From Candidatus Gastranaerophilales bacterium (lineage in GTDB: Bacteria > Cyanobacteriota > Vampirovibrionia > Gastranaerophilales > Gastranaerophilaceae), in contig CALVEB010000008.1 of the NCBI GenBank assembly GCA_944326465.1, positions 19,894 through 83,893 of the forward strand: DNA of 64,000 nt, read 5' to 3'. Shown here piece after piece: positions 28,268 through 36,852 of this stretch (positions are counted from its first letter, which is position 1; each line of letters opens with the position of its first letter). The translations under genes were made by a program, and so were the position numbers. A model generated the notes under the pieces. That model worked only from the letters and a program-made list of their open reading frames with translations, had not been told where the DNA came from and made no database searches.

Positions 28268-28309
28268 AGTTTTATATTAACAATAAAATATAAATTTGTA
28301 AAATTAAAT

Positions 28310-28338
28310 TTGCAATATTAGAAAAAATGCGATAAGAT
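28310..28338 (+). promoter_or_regulatory. promoter of the HEPN/MNT operon
   Basis: TTGCAA, 17-bp spacer, TAAGAT, ending 17 bp before the ATG at 28356, with AGGAGAT as ribosome-binding site. Confidence 0.65.
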
Positions 28339-28355
28339 TATTATAGGAGATGTAA

Positions 28356-28760
28356 ATGGCAAACGAGATTAATATAAATATTTTAAAAGACTGTTTTAAT
28401 ACATTAGAAGAATGTTATAATGACTATTTGTCACAAACTGATGAAAAAATGCAAACTTATATTAAAGATTCATGTATAAAACGTTTTGAATATACTTATG
28501 AATGTGCAAAAAAAATAATGAATAAATATCTTAAAAAAGTATATGATAAACCGGATAAAGAACTAACAATAAATAATATTTTTAGAGAAATGTATGGTTT
28601 AGGATTTATTAAAAATTTTGATAACTGGATTTTATATAGAGCAAAAAGAAATGTTACTTCTCATGAATATAATCTCAATGAAACATATAGTATAATCAAT
28701 ATTATACCTGATTTTATTGATGATGTCAGATATTTAATAGAAAAATTGGAGGGAAAATGA
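28356..28760 (+). CDS. HEPN-type nucleotidyltransferase substrate-binding protein (HI0074-like)
   Basis: 134-aa all-helical protein with the HI0074 pattern: L-K-D-C-F-N-T-L-E-E-C-Y near the N-terminus, D-S-C-I-K-R-F-E-Y-T-Y-E, then F-R-E-M-Y-G-L-G-F-I and R-N-V-T-S-H-E-Y (the HEPN R-x4-6-H motif). HEPN proteins of this type pair with minimal nucleotidyltransferases; some are RNase toxins. It overlaps its MNT partner by 4 bp. Toxin-antitoxin behaviour is inferred. Confidence 0.88.
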   Translation: MANEININILKDCFNTLEECYNDYLSQTDEKMQTYIKDSCIKRFEYTYECAKKIMNKYLKKVYDKPDKELTINNIFREMYGLGFIKNFDNWILYRAKRNVTSHEYNLNETYSIINIIPDFIDDVRYLIEKLEGK

Positions 28761-29047
28761 TACCCGGAGTTAATGAGAAAGAAGAAAAGATTATCAAGGA
28801 TATTTTGAAGAATTATCCTTACGAGTTTTATTATTACGGCTCACGGGCAAACGGTGATTTTACACGGGCCTCTGATTTAGATATTCTAATCAAAGGTGAT
28901 GAGGAAATGCCGTGGAATGTATTGTCCAAACTTCGTTTTGAATTTGATGAAAGTCTTATTCCTTATATCGTTAACTTTGCAGATTACCACAAGATTTCAC
29001 CGGAATTTTATTCATTGATAAAAGACACTCTTGTTAAAGTTTTTTAA
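28757..29047 (+). CDS. MNT-type nucleotidyltransferase (antitoxin)
   Basis: 96 aa, minimal polymerase-beta-fold nucleotidyltransferase. Signature Y-G-S-R-A-N-G-D ... S-D-L-D-I-L-I (GS...DxD) at ~28-45 is complete; the third acidic residue may be in V-N-F-A-D-Y. In MNT/HEPN pairs it AMPylates and silences the HEPN toxin. The 4-bp overlap with the HEPN gene supports one operon. Confidence 0.9.
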   Translation: MIPGVNEKEEKIIKDILKNYPYEFYYYGSRANGDFTRASDLDILIKGDEEMPWNVLSKLRFEFDESLIPYIVNFADYHKISPEFYSLIKDTLVKVF

Positions 29048-29473
29048 TTAATCTTTATCACGCATATTGCTAAAATAATCATCAAGAAGCTGCCTGCATT
29101 TGTCTTCCAGAATACCGCCATAGACTTGCATTTTGGAATTAGCTTGAGATCTCAAATCAATTACAGAGCCTAATGCACCGTAATTAGGGTCATAAGCGCC
29201 AAAATAGACAGCCTTCAATCTTGATTGCAAAATTGCCCAGGCACACATCGGGCATGGTTCAAGCGTAACATACATTATACAGTCATCCAGACGCCAACGT
29301 CCTAATTTAGAGGCTGCCTGCCTCAGCGCAAGAATTTCAGCGTGAGCAGTCACATCATTTTGTGCTTCTTTTTGGTTACAAGCAGATGCAATGATATTGT
29401 CATCTTTGACTATAACAGCACCAACGGGTATTTCGCCTCCGGCACGTAAAGCCGCCTCAATCGCTCTTTGCAT
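29048..29473 (-). CDS. tadA: tRNA-specific adenosine deaminase
   Basis: 141 aa, A34-to-inosine deaminase of tRNA-Arg(ACG). Zinc site H-A-E-I-L-A-L (His and catalytic Glu) and P-C-P-M-C-A-W-A-I (two Cys) are intact. I start it at the ATG at 29473, whose codon overlaps the kinase stop in TAATG, because the family starts near M-Q-R-A-I-E-A-A-L; the longer frame would reach into the kinase gene. Last gene of the RR-HK-tadA minus-strand operon, an odd but common bacterial pairing of unrelated genes. Confidence 0.95.
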   Translation of the reverse strand: MQRAIEAALRAGGEIPVGAVIVKDDNIIASACNQKEAQNDVTAHAEILALRQAASKLGRWRLDDCIMYVTLEPCPMCAWAILQSRLKAVYFGAYDPNYGALGSVIDLRSQANSKMQVYGGILEDKCRQLLDDYFSNMRDKD

Positions 29474-31164
29474 TATGACACCTCTGCTTTTGATGTGTCT
29501 AATTGCAAGGTAATTTCTACGCAAAATCCGCATTCTTTTGTTGATGTAAGTTTGATTTTGCCATGCATTGCCTCTATTAAGCCTTTAACAATAAAAAGAC
29601 CGAGTCCGGTACCGCGTGTCGTACGCGTTGTATTATCATCCAGACGTATAAATTTGCCGAAAAGCTGTTTCAGCTTTTTCTCAGGAATAACTTCACAGTC
29701 ATTTTTGACTAAAATCACTGCATCATCACCCTTTATATAGCCGTCAACAATAATTTTAGTTTCAGGCAATGCGTATTTCGCAGCGTTTTCCAATAGGTTT
29801 ACAAATACCTGTATCAACCGGTCTTTATCGGCCCAGAGTTGCGGAAAGTCTTCCGGAATGTTGAATATTATTTCTTTATGGTCTTTATTTTTTATCAAAA
29901 CCTTGGCTTCTTCCAGAACTTCCGGCAACCAGACAGATTCGCTTACTGTACGCAGCCGCATGCCTTCTATATCCGGTATTGTAAGCAAATCTTCAATAAG
30001 TCTTTTTAAACGTTCGGATTGATCTTTAATTATACGGAGTGATTTTTGTTTGGTTTCCTCATCAATAACAATATCCTGACGCATAAGCCGCGTAGTATAG
30101 CCCTGAATACTTGTTAATGGTGTGCGCAGTTCATGACTCACTGTATCTATAAGGTTTGAACGAAATTCATTCAACTGTTTTAATTCTTTGTTGTTTTTCT
30201 TCAATTGAATATAAGATTTCCGGATTTCTGACGCCATACGGTTAAATTCAAATGCGAGGAAAACGATTTCATGCGGTGTAAAGGCTGTTGTCAAAAGTCT
30301 TATCTGGCGGTCATAATTACCCTTTGAAATAGCAATTATACCTTTAAACAGCTGACGGATATTGATATAAAGATAATAAGTATACAATGCCGAAACAAAA
30401 ATAATTGTCAAAAATGCCGCAAGAGAACAAACTATTATTTTATATCTGCCATTAAGAATAGCCTTTCTGGTAATTCGTTCAGTTGTATTTACGATAATAG
30501 TGATTTGCGGGTCAGCTTTGCGGAAATATACAAGCGGCTGGTTTTTTACGTCGCCAAAAATAACAGGTGTGTCATATTCCATATTTTTAGGCAACAGAGA
30601 TAACGACTCCTTAAAAACATCTTCTGTATAATTATGTGAGGCGATAAGTGTACCGTCATTTGTCATAACGTAAATCTGGCGCTTATCATCTTTCAGTGAG
30701 CGAAACAATTCTTCTTTCAGGTTTTCTAATCTGTATGTTGCAACAAGATATGTGTCATCTTTCATTGTAACATGCAGTGTTGTCTTGCCGTTTGCGCGGT
30801 TATCACGATAGAGTTTATTTAATTCATCCTGTGTTTTTATGATTTTTATACTTTCACAATCAACAAAGTTCTTTGCAACTTCGCTTAAATACACCTGTTT
30901 TTGTCTGTAAGTCGGGATATAATCAAGTGAAAAAACAAGTTGATTAAGATTATTGGTAACCGTTGTTGCGAAAAAATCTGTTTCATCAGAAACCATATTA
31001 GCAATTAACACAGCGGATTCCCGTAACTGGTGCCGGACTGATTGCTGGTTAATATTGTTTATAACAAACGCACTTATTGTCATCGGGATAAGTACGGAAA
31101 AAAACAATACTATAGCAATTTGTTCAACAATCTTGAGTCTTTTAAATTTAAACAATTCAGCCAA
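29473..31164 (-). CDS. membrane sensor histidine kinase
   Basis: 563 aa. TM1 ~14-36, extracytoplasmic sensor ~37-240 (Cache-like, not recognised more precisely), TM2 ~242-265, HAMP ~266-320, HisKA with V-S-H-E-L-R-T-P-L (His ~344) and HATPase with N-A-A-K-Y, G-T-G-L-G-L-F. All kinase motifs are intact. It follows the OmpR-type regulator after 2 bp and is its likely partner. The input signal is unknown. Confidence 0.95.
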   Translation of the reverse strand: MAELFKFKRLKIVEQIAIVLFFSVLIPMTISAFVINNINQQSVRHQLRESAVLIANMVSDETDFFATTVTNNLNQLVFSLDYIPTYRQKQVYLSEVAKNFVDCESIKIIKTQDELNKLYRDNRANGKTTLHVTMKDDTYLVATYRLENLKEELFRSLKDDKRQIYVMTNDGTLIASHNYTEDVFKESLSLLPKNMEYDTPVIFGDVKNQPLVYFRKADPQITIIVNTTERITRKAILNGRYKIIVCSLAAFLTIIFVSALYTYYLYINIRQLFKGIIAISKGNYDRQIRLLTTAFTPHEIVFLAFEFNRMASEIRKSYIQLKKNNKELKQLNEFRSNLIDTVSHELRTPLTSIQGYTTRLMRQDIVIDEETKQKSLRIIKDQSERLKRLIEDLLTIPDIEGMRLRTVSESVWLPEVLEEAKVLIKNKDHKEIIFNIPEDFPQLWADKDRLIQVFVNLLENAAKYALPETKIIVDGYIKGDDAVILVKNDCEVIPEKKLKQLFGKFIRLDDNTTRTTRGTGLGLFIVKGLIEAMHGKIKLTSTKECGFCVEITLQLDTSKAEVS

Positions 31165-31166
31165 TA

Positions 31167-31880
31167 TTATTCTCCCACAAACGGTGTTAATTTATAACCT
31201 ACATTTGTGACAGTATGCAGATATTTTGGATTTTTGGCATCAGGTTCAATTTTGTTACGCAGCCCTCCAACATGAACTCTCAACATTCTGACATCTTCAT
31301 TGCTGTCATAGCCCCATACTTCATCAAGCAGGGTTGCCAGAGTCACAGGATGATTGAAATGCTGCATTAAACAGTATAATATCTCAAACTCAGTAGGTGT
31401 AAGCTTTACACGCTTATTAACAATTACAGCTTCAAGTGTTTCAGGTGAAATTTCAATATCCCCTGCTTTTAAAATTTCATTAGAAAGGGAATTATCATCC
31501 TCAATGTTGTTACGTCTCAAAAGGACACGTATTCTGAGCAGAACTTCCTGAATATCAAACGGTTTGACGAGGTAATCATCAGCCCCGCAGTCAAAACCTT
31601 CTGTTTTGTCATCTATAGTGCCTTTTGCAGTCAACATTAATACAGGTATGGCAAGTTTGGCCTGACGAATATTTTTGCACACATCAAAGCCATTCATTTT
31701 AGGCATCATAACATCAAGCAAAATAAGATCATAAGTATTATTCAAAGCTTTATTAAGCGCTTCCATACCGTCTTTTGCCGTATCAACAAAATAACCGCTC
31801 TGAGCAACATCAAACTCTAACAATTCTCTTATTTCATCATCATCATCGGCTATTAAAATACGTTTTTGAATATTGCTCAT
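31167..31880 (-). CDS. OmpR/PhoB-family response regulator
   Basis: 237 aa. Receiver ~7-122: acidic pocket D-D-D-D (~12-15), phosphoacceptor D56 in L-L-D-V-M-M-P, Thr in L-T-A-K-G, Lys in V-K-P-F-D. The C-terminal winged helix (~145-235) has L-T-P-T-E-F-E-I-L and R-V-H-V-G-G-L-R-N-K. It heads the operon with the adjacent kinase. Confidence 0.96.
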   Translation of the reverse strand: MSNIQKRILIADDDDEIRELLEFDVAQSGYFVDTAKDGMEALNKALNNTYDLILLDVMMPKMNGFDVCKNIRQAKLAIPVLMLTAKGTIDDKTEGFDCGADDYLVKPFDIQEVLLRIRVLLRRNNIEDDNSLSNEILKAGDIEISPETLEAVIVNKRVKLTPTEFEILYCLMQHFNHPVTLATLLDEVWGYDSNEDVRMLRVHVGGLRNKIEPDAKNPKYLHTVTNVGYKLTPFVGE

Positions 31881-31964
31881 ATTAATTACCTCTTCATTGA
31901 GTAAGTATTATTATTTTAAAGTATTTTTTCAGGCTTTGCAATAAATATAAAGTTATATGTCGAA

Positions 31965-33398
31965 TTATTTAAACCTTCGCATCATAGCCATGGCTTTGTT
32001 AACAGCGTGTTTACCCATTTTGTTTTTAACACCGCCTAACCCTCCGAGCCTGCCTAAATCAGGGAAATTGCTGCCGGCGCTGCTCATTTTGCCCATTAAG
32101 CCTTTCATATCACCCATGCTTTTCATCATAAGACGCATTTGCTCAAACTGTGATATAAACTGGTTAATTTCCTGCTGTCCGAGTCCTGTTCCTTTTGCCA
32201 GACGTTTTCTGCGGCTTGTATTCATCAAATTAGGGTTGCGGCGTTCTTCAGGAGTCATACTTTGAATTATAACTTCAATTTTTTTAAACTGTTTTTCACC
32301 TTCGTGTGATATTTTCTGCCTGTCGTCGCGTCCGATATTTATACCCGGAATCATCCCGAGAATTTGATCTATAGACCCGAACATTTTCATCTGTTTTTGA
32401 AGTTTCAGGAAATCTTCAAATGAAAATTCCGATTTTTGCATTTTTTCTTGTAATTCCAGCGCCTGCTGCTCGTCAAACACTTCCTGCGCACGTTCTACAA
32501 ACGATACAATATCGCCCATGCCCAAAATTCTTGTGGCCATTCTTTCAGGATAAAAATCTTCAAGTGCATTTAATTTTTCACCTGTACCGGTAAGCTTAAT
32601 CGGTTTTCCTGTACAGTATGCAACACTCAAAGCAGAGCCGCCGCGGGAATCGCCGTCCAATTTTGTTAAAACAAGTCCGGTTAAACCGAGTTGCGCATCA
32701 AAGTTTTCTGCAACATTAACGGCTTCTTGCCCTGTCATAGCGTCTATTACAAGTAATTTTTCATTCGGATGGAAAATTCTGTCGATAAGTAAAAGTTCGG
32801 CCATCATATCAGTATCTATTTGCAGCCGTCCTGCTGTATCAAGGATTAGTGTATTAAACCCTTTTTCTTTAGCATACTCAATTGCAGAGCGTACAATCTG
32901 CTGTACATCTTTGCAATCAGGTATTGTAAAAACTTCTGTACCAATATCATTACCCAGCGTCTGTAATTGTGAAATTGCGGCCGGTCTGTAAACATCACAT
33001 GCTACAAGCAGAGGGTTACGTTTTTCTTTTTTCAGTTTAACAGCGAGTTTTGCGCTGGAAGTTGTTTTACCTGACCCTTGAAGACCGAGCATCATAATGA
33101 TATTTGGCTGTCCTGTTAAATCAAGCGGTTTAGCTTCTTTGCCAAGGAGTTCGACAAGTTCATCATGCACAATTTTTACAAGCTGCTGTGACGGATCAAC
33201 TCCTTTTAAAACATTTTCACCTTCAGCTTTATCCTTAATGGAAGATATGAAAGCCTTGACCACACGCAAATTAACATCAGCTTCCAGAAGTGCACGCCTT
33301 ATCTCACGAAGTGCATCCTGCATATTATCCTGCGTTAATTCCTGATTACGCGTTTTGCTTATTATTCCTTGTAATTTTTCACTAAGACTGTCGAACAT
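31965..33398 (-). CDS. ffh: signal recognition particle GTPase
   Basis: 477 aa; the SRP54 protein that binds 4.5S RNA and signal sequences for co-translational targeting. N domain ~1-85, G domain with G-L-Q-G-S-G-K-T-T (~107-115), D-T-A-G-R-L and T-K-L-D-G-D-S-R-G-G, and a methionine-rich M domain with R-R-K-R-L-A-K-G-T-G. I chose M-F-D-S-L-S-E-K-L at 33398, the family start; the frame extends 16 codons upstream without a ribosome-binding site. Monocistronic by spacing. Confidence 0.97.
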   Translation of the reverse strand: MFDSLSEKLQGIISKTRNQELTQDNMQDALREIRRALLEADVNLRVVKAFISSIKDKAEGENVLKGVDPSQQLVKIVHDELVELLGKEAKPLDLTGQPNIIMMLGLQGSGKTTSSAKLAVKLKKEKRNPLLVACDVYRPAAISQLQTLGNDIGTEVFTIPDCKDVQQIVRSAIEYAKEKGFNTLILDTAGRLQIDTDMMAELLLIDRIFHPNEKLLVIDAMTGQEAVNVAENFDAQLGLTGLVLTKLDGDSRGGSALSVAYCTGKPIKLTGTGEKLNALEDFYPERMATRILGMGDIVSFVERAQEVFDEQQALELQEKMQKSEFSFEDFLKLQKQMKMFGSIDQILGMIPGINIGRDDRQKISHEGEKQFKKIEVIIQSMTPEERRNPNLMNTSRRKRLAKGTGLGQQEINQFISQFEQMRLMMKSMGDMKGLMGKMSSAGSNFPDLGRLGGLGGVKNKMGKHAVNKAMAMMRRFK

Positions 33399-33479
33399 TT
33401 TTTTCCCTTTTGCATTATTAAAACTTATAATAATAAGATAACACAAAAAACCTGAAAATGTTATTTACTACAAGGCTTA

Positions 33480-33860
33480 TTAATCATTATAGTTAAACAT
33501 ACTCGGCGGTTCCGGCTCAGGCTTTGGTTCTTCCTGATCAAATTTGCCGGATTCATAATCGCGTATAGCATCTTCTAAAGGCCCAAAATTGTTATTATTC
33601 GGGTTAATCATATCTCGAATATCGCCTAAGTCAGGATCCCAGGTTTCAAGAATCTGTTCTTCTTCCTCTTTGGTTACTTTTGGTTTTTTAGATTTAAACA
33701 AATCCAGAATAGAATAACCGTTTGAAGGCCCTGAAAATAATTCATCGTCATCATAAAACGCTTTAAATGACGGAGCAGTTGGTTTGCTTTCTGTTTTTTT
33801 AGATTGAATATTGTTTTGAGATGTATAATTGTTATAAACACTAACCGGTGCGATTCTCAT
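33480..33860 (-). CDS. lineage-specific hypothetical protein ('PVS...FKA' N-terminus)
   Basis: 126 aa, hydrophilic. N-terminus M-R-I-A-P-V-S-V-Y-N-N-Y, then Lys/Thr/Ser-rich, then P-S-F-K-A-F-Y. The C-terminus is Glu/Pro-rich (E-E-P-K-P-E-P-E-P-P-S-M-F). It lacks a cleavable signal peptide and looks intrinsically disordered. A similar N-terminus occurs at 35133. Such short proteins are frequent in gut Melainabacteria in my recollection; function unknown. Confidence 0.65.
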   Translation of the reverse strand: MRIAPVSVYNNYTSQNNIQSKKTESKPTAPSFKAFYDDDELFSGPSNGYSILDLFKSKKPKVTKEEEEQILETWDPDLGDIRDMINPNNNNFGPLEDAIRDYESGKFDQEEPKPEPEPPSMFNYND

Positions 33861-34065
33861 TTATAATGCCCTTTCTGAATAATATTGATGATGTCATGAT
33901 AACGCCTAAATATATTTTTATGCTACTTATGTAATAAAAAATTTACATAATTTTACATAGTTAAAATTTAAAACATCATAAAAACGAATGATTTAATTAA
34001 GATAGTAATTTGCTAATATAAAACCATACTCCTTAGAGACTAAGATACACATATCCCTAATCAAC

Positions 34066-34095
34066 AGCTATGCACCTTAAAGTACATAGCTTTTC
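34066..34095 (+). terminator. hairpin in the leader of the EamA gene
   Basis: AGCTATG / CATAGCT with extra AC/GT pairing, followed by TTTTCTTT, 60 bp upstream of the transporter start. It may be a terminator for upstream readthrough or a leader attenuator; no known riboswitch is recognised. Otherwise 33861-34156 has no gene. Confidence 0.45.
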
Positions 34096-34156
34096 TTTAT
34101 AAAAGCCGGCTGGAAGGAGAAGAATTTTTGTAATAGACTTTTGACAGGAGGAGAGA

Positions 34157-35050
34157 ATGAGAAGACGTGCAGCAGGAATATTAAACGGCGCAATAGCGGC
34201 CGCAAGTTACGGGACAAATCCATTGTTTGGCCTGCCTTTATACCATGCCGGAATAGGAGTGAATTCTGTTCTTTTTTACAGGTATTTTTTTGCTGTACTT
34301 ATTTACTGGATATGGCTCAAATTTTACAAAAAAGTTTCGCTTAAAATTTCTAAAAAAGAATTTTGGCCGTTGCTAATAATGGGGATATTTTTTTCATTAT
34401 CTTCACTTACACTTTTTGAGGCGTTTAAATATATAGATGCCGGTATTGCCTGTACAATTCTTTTTATTTATCCGGTAATTGTTGCGGTAATCATGGCGAT
34501 ATTTTTTAAGGAAAAAATCACAGCAACGGTTGTGAGTGCGATAATATTAACCTCTACCGGCATAGGGCTGTTATACAAAGGGGATTCAGGAGCGGCTTTA
34601 AACTTATACGGTATAGCAGTAGTATTGTTATCGGCGTTGTTATATGCATTATATATCGTAGGAGTGAAGAATATTAAAGTAATCAAGCACATGGATAGTG
34701 CAAGACTAAGCTTTTATGTTATGCTTTTCGGCTTGTTGGTCTATATATATAATTTGAAATTTTGTACAGAGTTACAAATACTTGACAGGCCTGTTTTATG
34801 GCTGCTTGCACTGGGTTTAGCTATTTTCCCGACGATAATTTCACTTGAGACAATTACTATTGCAATAAAGCTAATCGGGTCTACCAATACGGCAATTCTC
34901 GGGGCGTTGGAGCCTTTAACGGCAATATTTTTCGGAATAATTTTCTTTAATGAGCATTTGACTATCAGAATAGCTATTGGTGTCATATCAATCTTATTCG
35001 GCGTATTTTTGATTATTTCGCAAAAAATGCATGCACATAAGGTTACTTAA
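34157..35050 (+). CDS. EamA/DMT-family transporter
   Basis: 297 aa, about ten membrane helices in two repeated EamA halves (~6-135 and ~145-285). Typical words: A-A-S-Y-G-T-N-P-L-F in helix 1 and A-I-L-G-A-L-E-P-L-T-A (~250) in the second half, F-F-N-E at the end. Probably exports metabolites or amino acids; substrate unknown. The ribosome-binding site AGGAGGAGAG is strong. Short leader hairpin upstream, terminator downstream. Confidence 0.92.
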   Translation: MRRRAAGILNGAIAAASYGTNPLFGLPLYHAGIGVNSVLFYRYFFAVLIYWIWLKFYKKVSLKISKKEFWPLLIMGIFFSLSSLTLFEAFKYIDAGIACTILFIYPVIVAVIMAIFFKEKITATVVSAIILTSTGIGLLYKGDSGAALNLYGIAVVLLSALLYALYIVGVKNIKVIKHMDSARLSFYVMLFGLLVYIYNLKFCTELQILDRPVLWLLALGLAIFPTIISLETITIAIKLIGSTNTAILGALEPLTAIFFGIIFFNEHLTIRIAIGVISILFGVFLIISQKMHAHKVT

Positions 35051-35065
35051 AATTAATTTACAAAT

Positions 35066-35102
35066 CTATCAAAAAAGGCAAAAAATATTTTGATAGGCTT
35101 TT
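35066..35102 (+). terminator. terminator after the EamA gene
   Basis: CTATCAAAA ... TTTTGATAG stem (35066-35096) followed by GCTTTT. Confidence 0.7.
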
Positions 35103-35132
35103 ATATGTATGTAAAAAATAAGGAATTTTGAT

Positions 35133-35450
35133 ATGATGATATCTCCAGTTAGTTTTAGAGCAGCGGCAACCCAGGCCGGTACAAATCAAAACACCAGACA
35201 AGAAGAAAAAAATAGTATAAAGGCACCTAAATTTACACCTGTGCAAAAGGCAACATTCAATGGTGTAGCGTGGGGAATATTTGGATATGCTATGGATAGA
35301 GTAATGAATATGCTTCCGGGTAATCTATTTAAAACATCTACGAAGCAATCTATTTTAATAAATACAGGTATAGGTCTTGCTACGGGTGTATTATCGTATT
35401 TTAAAATCAAGAAAACTCAATCGGAAAAAGAAACTGCGCCTGCTAAATAA
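35133..35450 (+). CDS. lineage-specific hypothetical protein with hydrophobic segments
   Basis: 105 aa. N-terminus M-M-I-S-P-V-S-F-R-A-A-A resembles the 126-aa protein at 33480. After a disordered stretch come two hydrophobic segments (~47-62, G-V-A-W-G-I-F-G-Y-A-M; ~80-95, I-N-T-G-I-G-L-A-T-G-V-L), so it may sit in a membrane. AAGGA precedes the first ATG. No known family. Confidence 0.65.
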   Translation: MMISPVSFRAAATQAGTNQNTRQEEKNSIKAPKFTPVQKATFNGVAWGIFGYAMDRVMNMLPGNLFKTSTKQSILINTGIGLATGVLSYFKIKKTQSEKETAPAK

Positions 35451-35463
35451 TTTTCCCTTTATT

Positions 35464-35543
35464 AATTTCCTGTGGCGTCGTCCGAAAAGGGAATATTACG
35501 CAGAAAGCGAAAAGCATAAATATTGGCGGCGGCAACGGGAATT
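35464..35543. repeat. tRNA-Glu 3' end plus flank, duplicated copy
   Basis: Repeats 35638-35716 with about seven differences over ~80 bp. It includes the last ~15 bases of tRNA-Glu (GGCGGCAACGGGAATT) and ~60 bp of downstream flank, but not the rest of the tRNA. The 95-bp spacer contains a perfect hairpin AAATAATTTTC-CAACA-GAAAATTATTT (35606-35632), probably the tRNA terminator. It looks like the scar of an integration or tandem duplication at the tRNA 3' end. Confidence 0.75.
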
Positions 35544-35637
35544 TGCTTAGCCGTGCGTGAGAATATGAAATTCGAACGCAACGGATAAGTATGCGTAGCT
35601 AACCCAAATAATTTTCCAACAGAAAATTATTTGTTTC

Positions 35638-35716
35638 AATTTCCGTGGCGTCGTCGTAAAAGGGAATATTGAGCAGAAAGCGAAAAGCATAAATATTGGC
35701 GGCGGCAACGGGAATT
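35638..35716. repeat. tRNA-Glu 3' end plus flank, original copy
   Basis: Partner of the 35464-35543 repeat, contiguous with the intact tRNA-Glu gene. Confidence 0.75.
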
Positions 35717-35771
35717 GAACCCGTGTCAACAGAATGAGAATCTGCTATCCTAACCTCTAGACGATGCCGCT
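35700..35771 (-). tRNA. tRNA-Glu(CUC)
   Basis: Minus-strand cloverleaf: AGCGGCA acceptor, TC, GTCTAGAGGTTAGGAT D-region typical of tRNA-Glu, anticodon stem GCAGA/TCTGT with loop TTCTCAT (anticodon CUC), T-stem ACGGG/CCCGT with loop TTCAATT, acceptor 3' TGCCGCC, discriminator G, no encoded CCA. Position 1-72 is A-C instead of a pair, unusual for an elongator tRNA. A minor Glu isoacceptor reading GAG. Confidence 0.85.
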
Positions 35772-35850
35772 AAGTAACCTTATAATATTACTAAAATTTT
35801 ATTTATTCAAGCCGTCTAATAAACTGTATAACATAAATGAAACAATAATA

Positions 35851-36156
35851 TCATGCTACTTCAAGTTCATAGCCTAATTCCTGAAAGATTTTTGCTATAG
35901 TTGAGAATTTGGGTTCTTTTTCACTTTTAAACAAACTGTACAAGTGACTTCTTGACATTCCTACTTTTTTAGCAAAACTGGATATAGTGTCTTTTGCTTT
36001 TATGACAATTTCTAATGCTCGATAAAAAGAATTAAAATCACCGTCTTCCAAATAATCCTTTAAACTTGCTTTTAGAAACAGTTTAATATCTTCGTCTGAT
36101 TTTAAATCATTAACTATATAATTTTCTAAATTTACAGTATTTTTTAAATATTTCAT
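35851..36156 (-). CDS. HTH-type addiction-module antidote protein
   Basis: 101 aa. N-terminal part (E-N-Y-I-V-N-D-L-K-S-D-E-D-I-K-L-F-L-K-A-S-L-K-D) and a helix-turn-helix (F-A-K-K-V-G-M-S-R-S-H-L-Y-S-L-F-K ... F-S-T-I-A-K-I-F-Q-E-L-G) match the HigA-like 'probable addiction module antidote' family, whose usual partner is a RelE/HigB-type toxin. No such toxin is adjacent; it follows hicB after 2 bp instead. A truncated copy lies at 37021. Confidence 0.85.
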   Translation of the reverse strand: MKYLKNTVNLENYIVNDLKSDEDIKLFLKASLKDYLEDGDFNSFYRALEIVIKAKDTISSFAKKVGMSRSHLYSLFKSEKEPKFSTIAKIFQELGYELEVA

Positions 36157-36158
36157 AA

Positions 36159-36563
36159 TTAAGCATTAGATAATCTTTTATTTAAGTGTTTTAAAGATTT
36201 ATTTTTATTTGTTGTATCACTTACAAAATCACTTACTATATTTACTATTAGTTTATTTAAACTTATATTTTCAAGTTCTGCGATTTCAGCTAGAGCTTGG
36301 TGAATTTGTGGTCCTGTTCTTACATTAAAACTGCCGCTATAAGCCTTTTGAGGTTTTTTACCTAATTCTTTACAAGTTTCTAAGTAATCATCAACCATTT
36401 CATGAAAAGCATTTTCTAATTCTTCAATAGTTTCACCCTCATAAGTTACTAAATCATCTATAAATAATATTTTTCCATACAGACATTTATCGGTTAAATC
36501 ATATTCAACAGAACCTATATAATTTTTATATTTTAAAAAATTGTCTTTTTTCATATCAAACAT
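36159..36563 (-). CDS. hicB: HicB antitoxin
   Basis: 134 aa. HicB-type RNase-H-like fold: Y-I-G-S-V-E-Y-D, L-Y-G-K-I-L-F-I-D-D-L-V-T-Y-E-G-E-T-I-E-E-L, F-H-E-M-V-D-D-Y-L, followed by an RHH domain S-G-S-F-N-V-R-T-G-P-Q-I-H-Q-A-L-A. It binds and inhibits HicA and represses the operon. Its ATG overlaps the hicA stop in TAATG. Confidence 0.92.
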   Translation of the reverse strand: MFDMKKDNFLKYKNYIGSVEYDLTDKCLYGKILFIDDLVTYEGETIEELENAFHEMVDDYLETCKELGKKPQKAYSGSFNVRTGPQIHQALAEIAELENISLNKLIVNIVSDFVSDTTNKNKSLKHLNKRLSNA

Positions 36564-36817
36564 TATATTAACCCATTCCTTTCAAGTTTTTCTATTATCT
36601 GATTGATTACATAACTTTTTATAATATTCCCGGGATGTGGTTTGTGGAAATTTATTAAGTCGTTATTCTCATTTTTAAACTTTTTGGCAGATCCTGTTGT
36701 TTTTCCTGTTGTTAATTCTGAATATCCAAAATATTTTAAAACTTGAACAAGTTCATCATACGTCAAATCTTTTGGTTTACTTAAAAATTTTTTTAATAGT
36801 TTTTCTGCCTTTGTCAT
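36563..36817 (-). CDS. hicA: HicA mRNA interferase toxin
   Basis: 84 aa from M-T-K-A-E-K. Double-stranded RNA-binding-like fold with G-K-T-T-G-S-A-K-K-F and the catalytic F-H-K-P-H-P-G motif. Cleaves mRNA. A promoter with ideal spacing ends 6 bp before this ATG, so the transcript would be leaderless. The upstream in-frame ATG at 36835 lies before the transcription start and can be excluded if that promoter is used. Confidence 0.9.
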   Translation of the reverse strand: MTKAEKLLKKFLSKPKDLTYDELVQVLKYFGYSELTTGKTTGSAKKFKNENNDLINFHKPHPGNIIKSYVINQIIEKLERNGLI

Positions 36818-36823
36818 ATTTAC

Positions 36824-36852
36824 ATTATACATCATAAATTACAAAATTGCAA
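36824..36852 (-). promoter_or_regulatory. hicA promoter giving a leaderless transcript
   Basis: On the minus strand TTGCAA, 17-bp spacer, TATAAT, then six bases and the hicA ATG. Transcription would start at or next to the A of ATG. Confidence 0.65.

Noticed and set aside
34021..34156. Riboswitch upstream of the EamA transporter
   Set aside because: The leader has one hairpin, but no conserved core of a known class (for example guanidine) could be matched.
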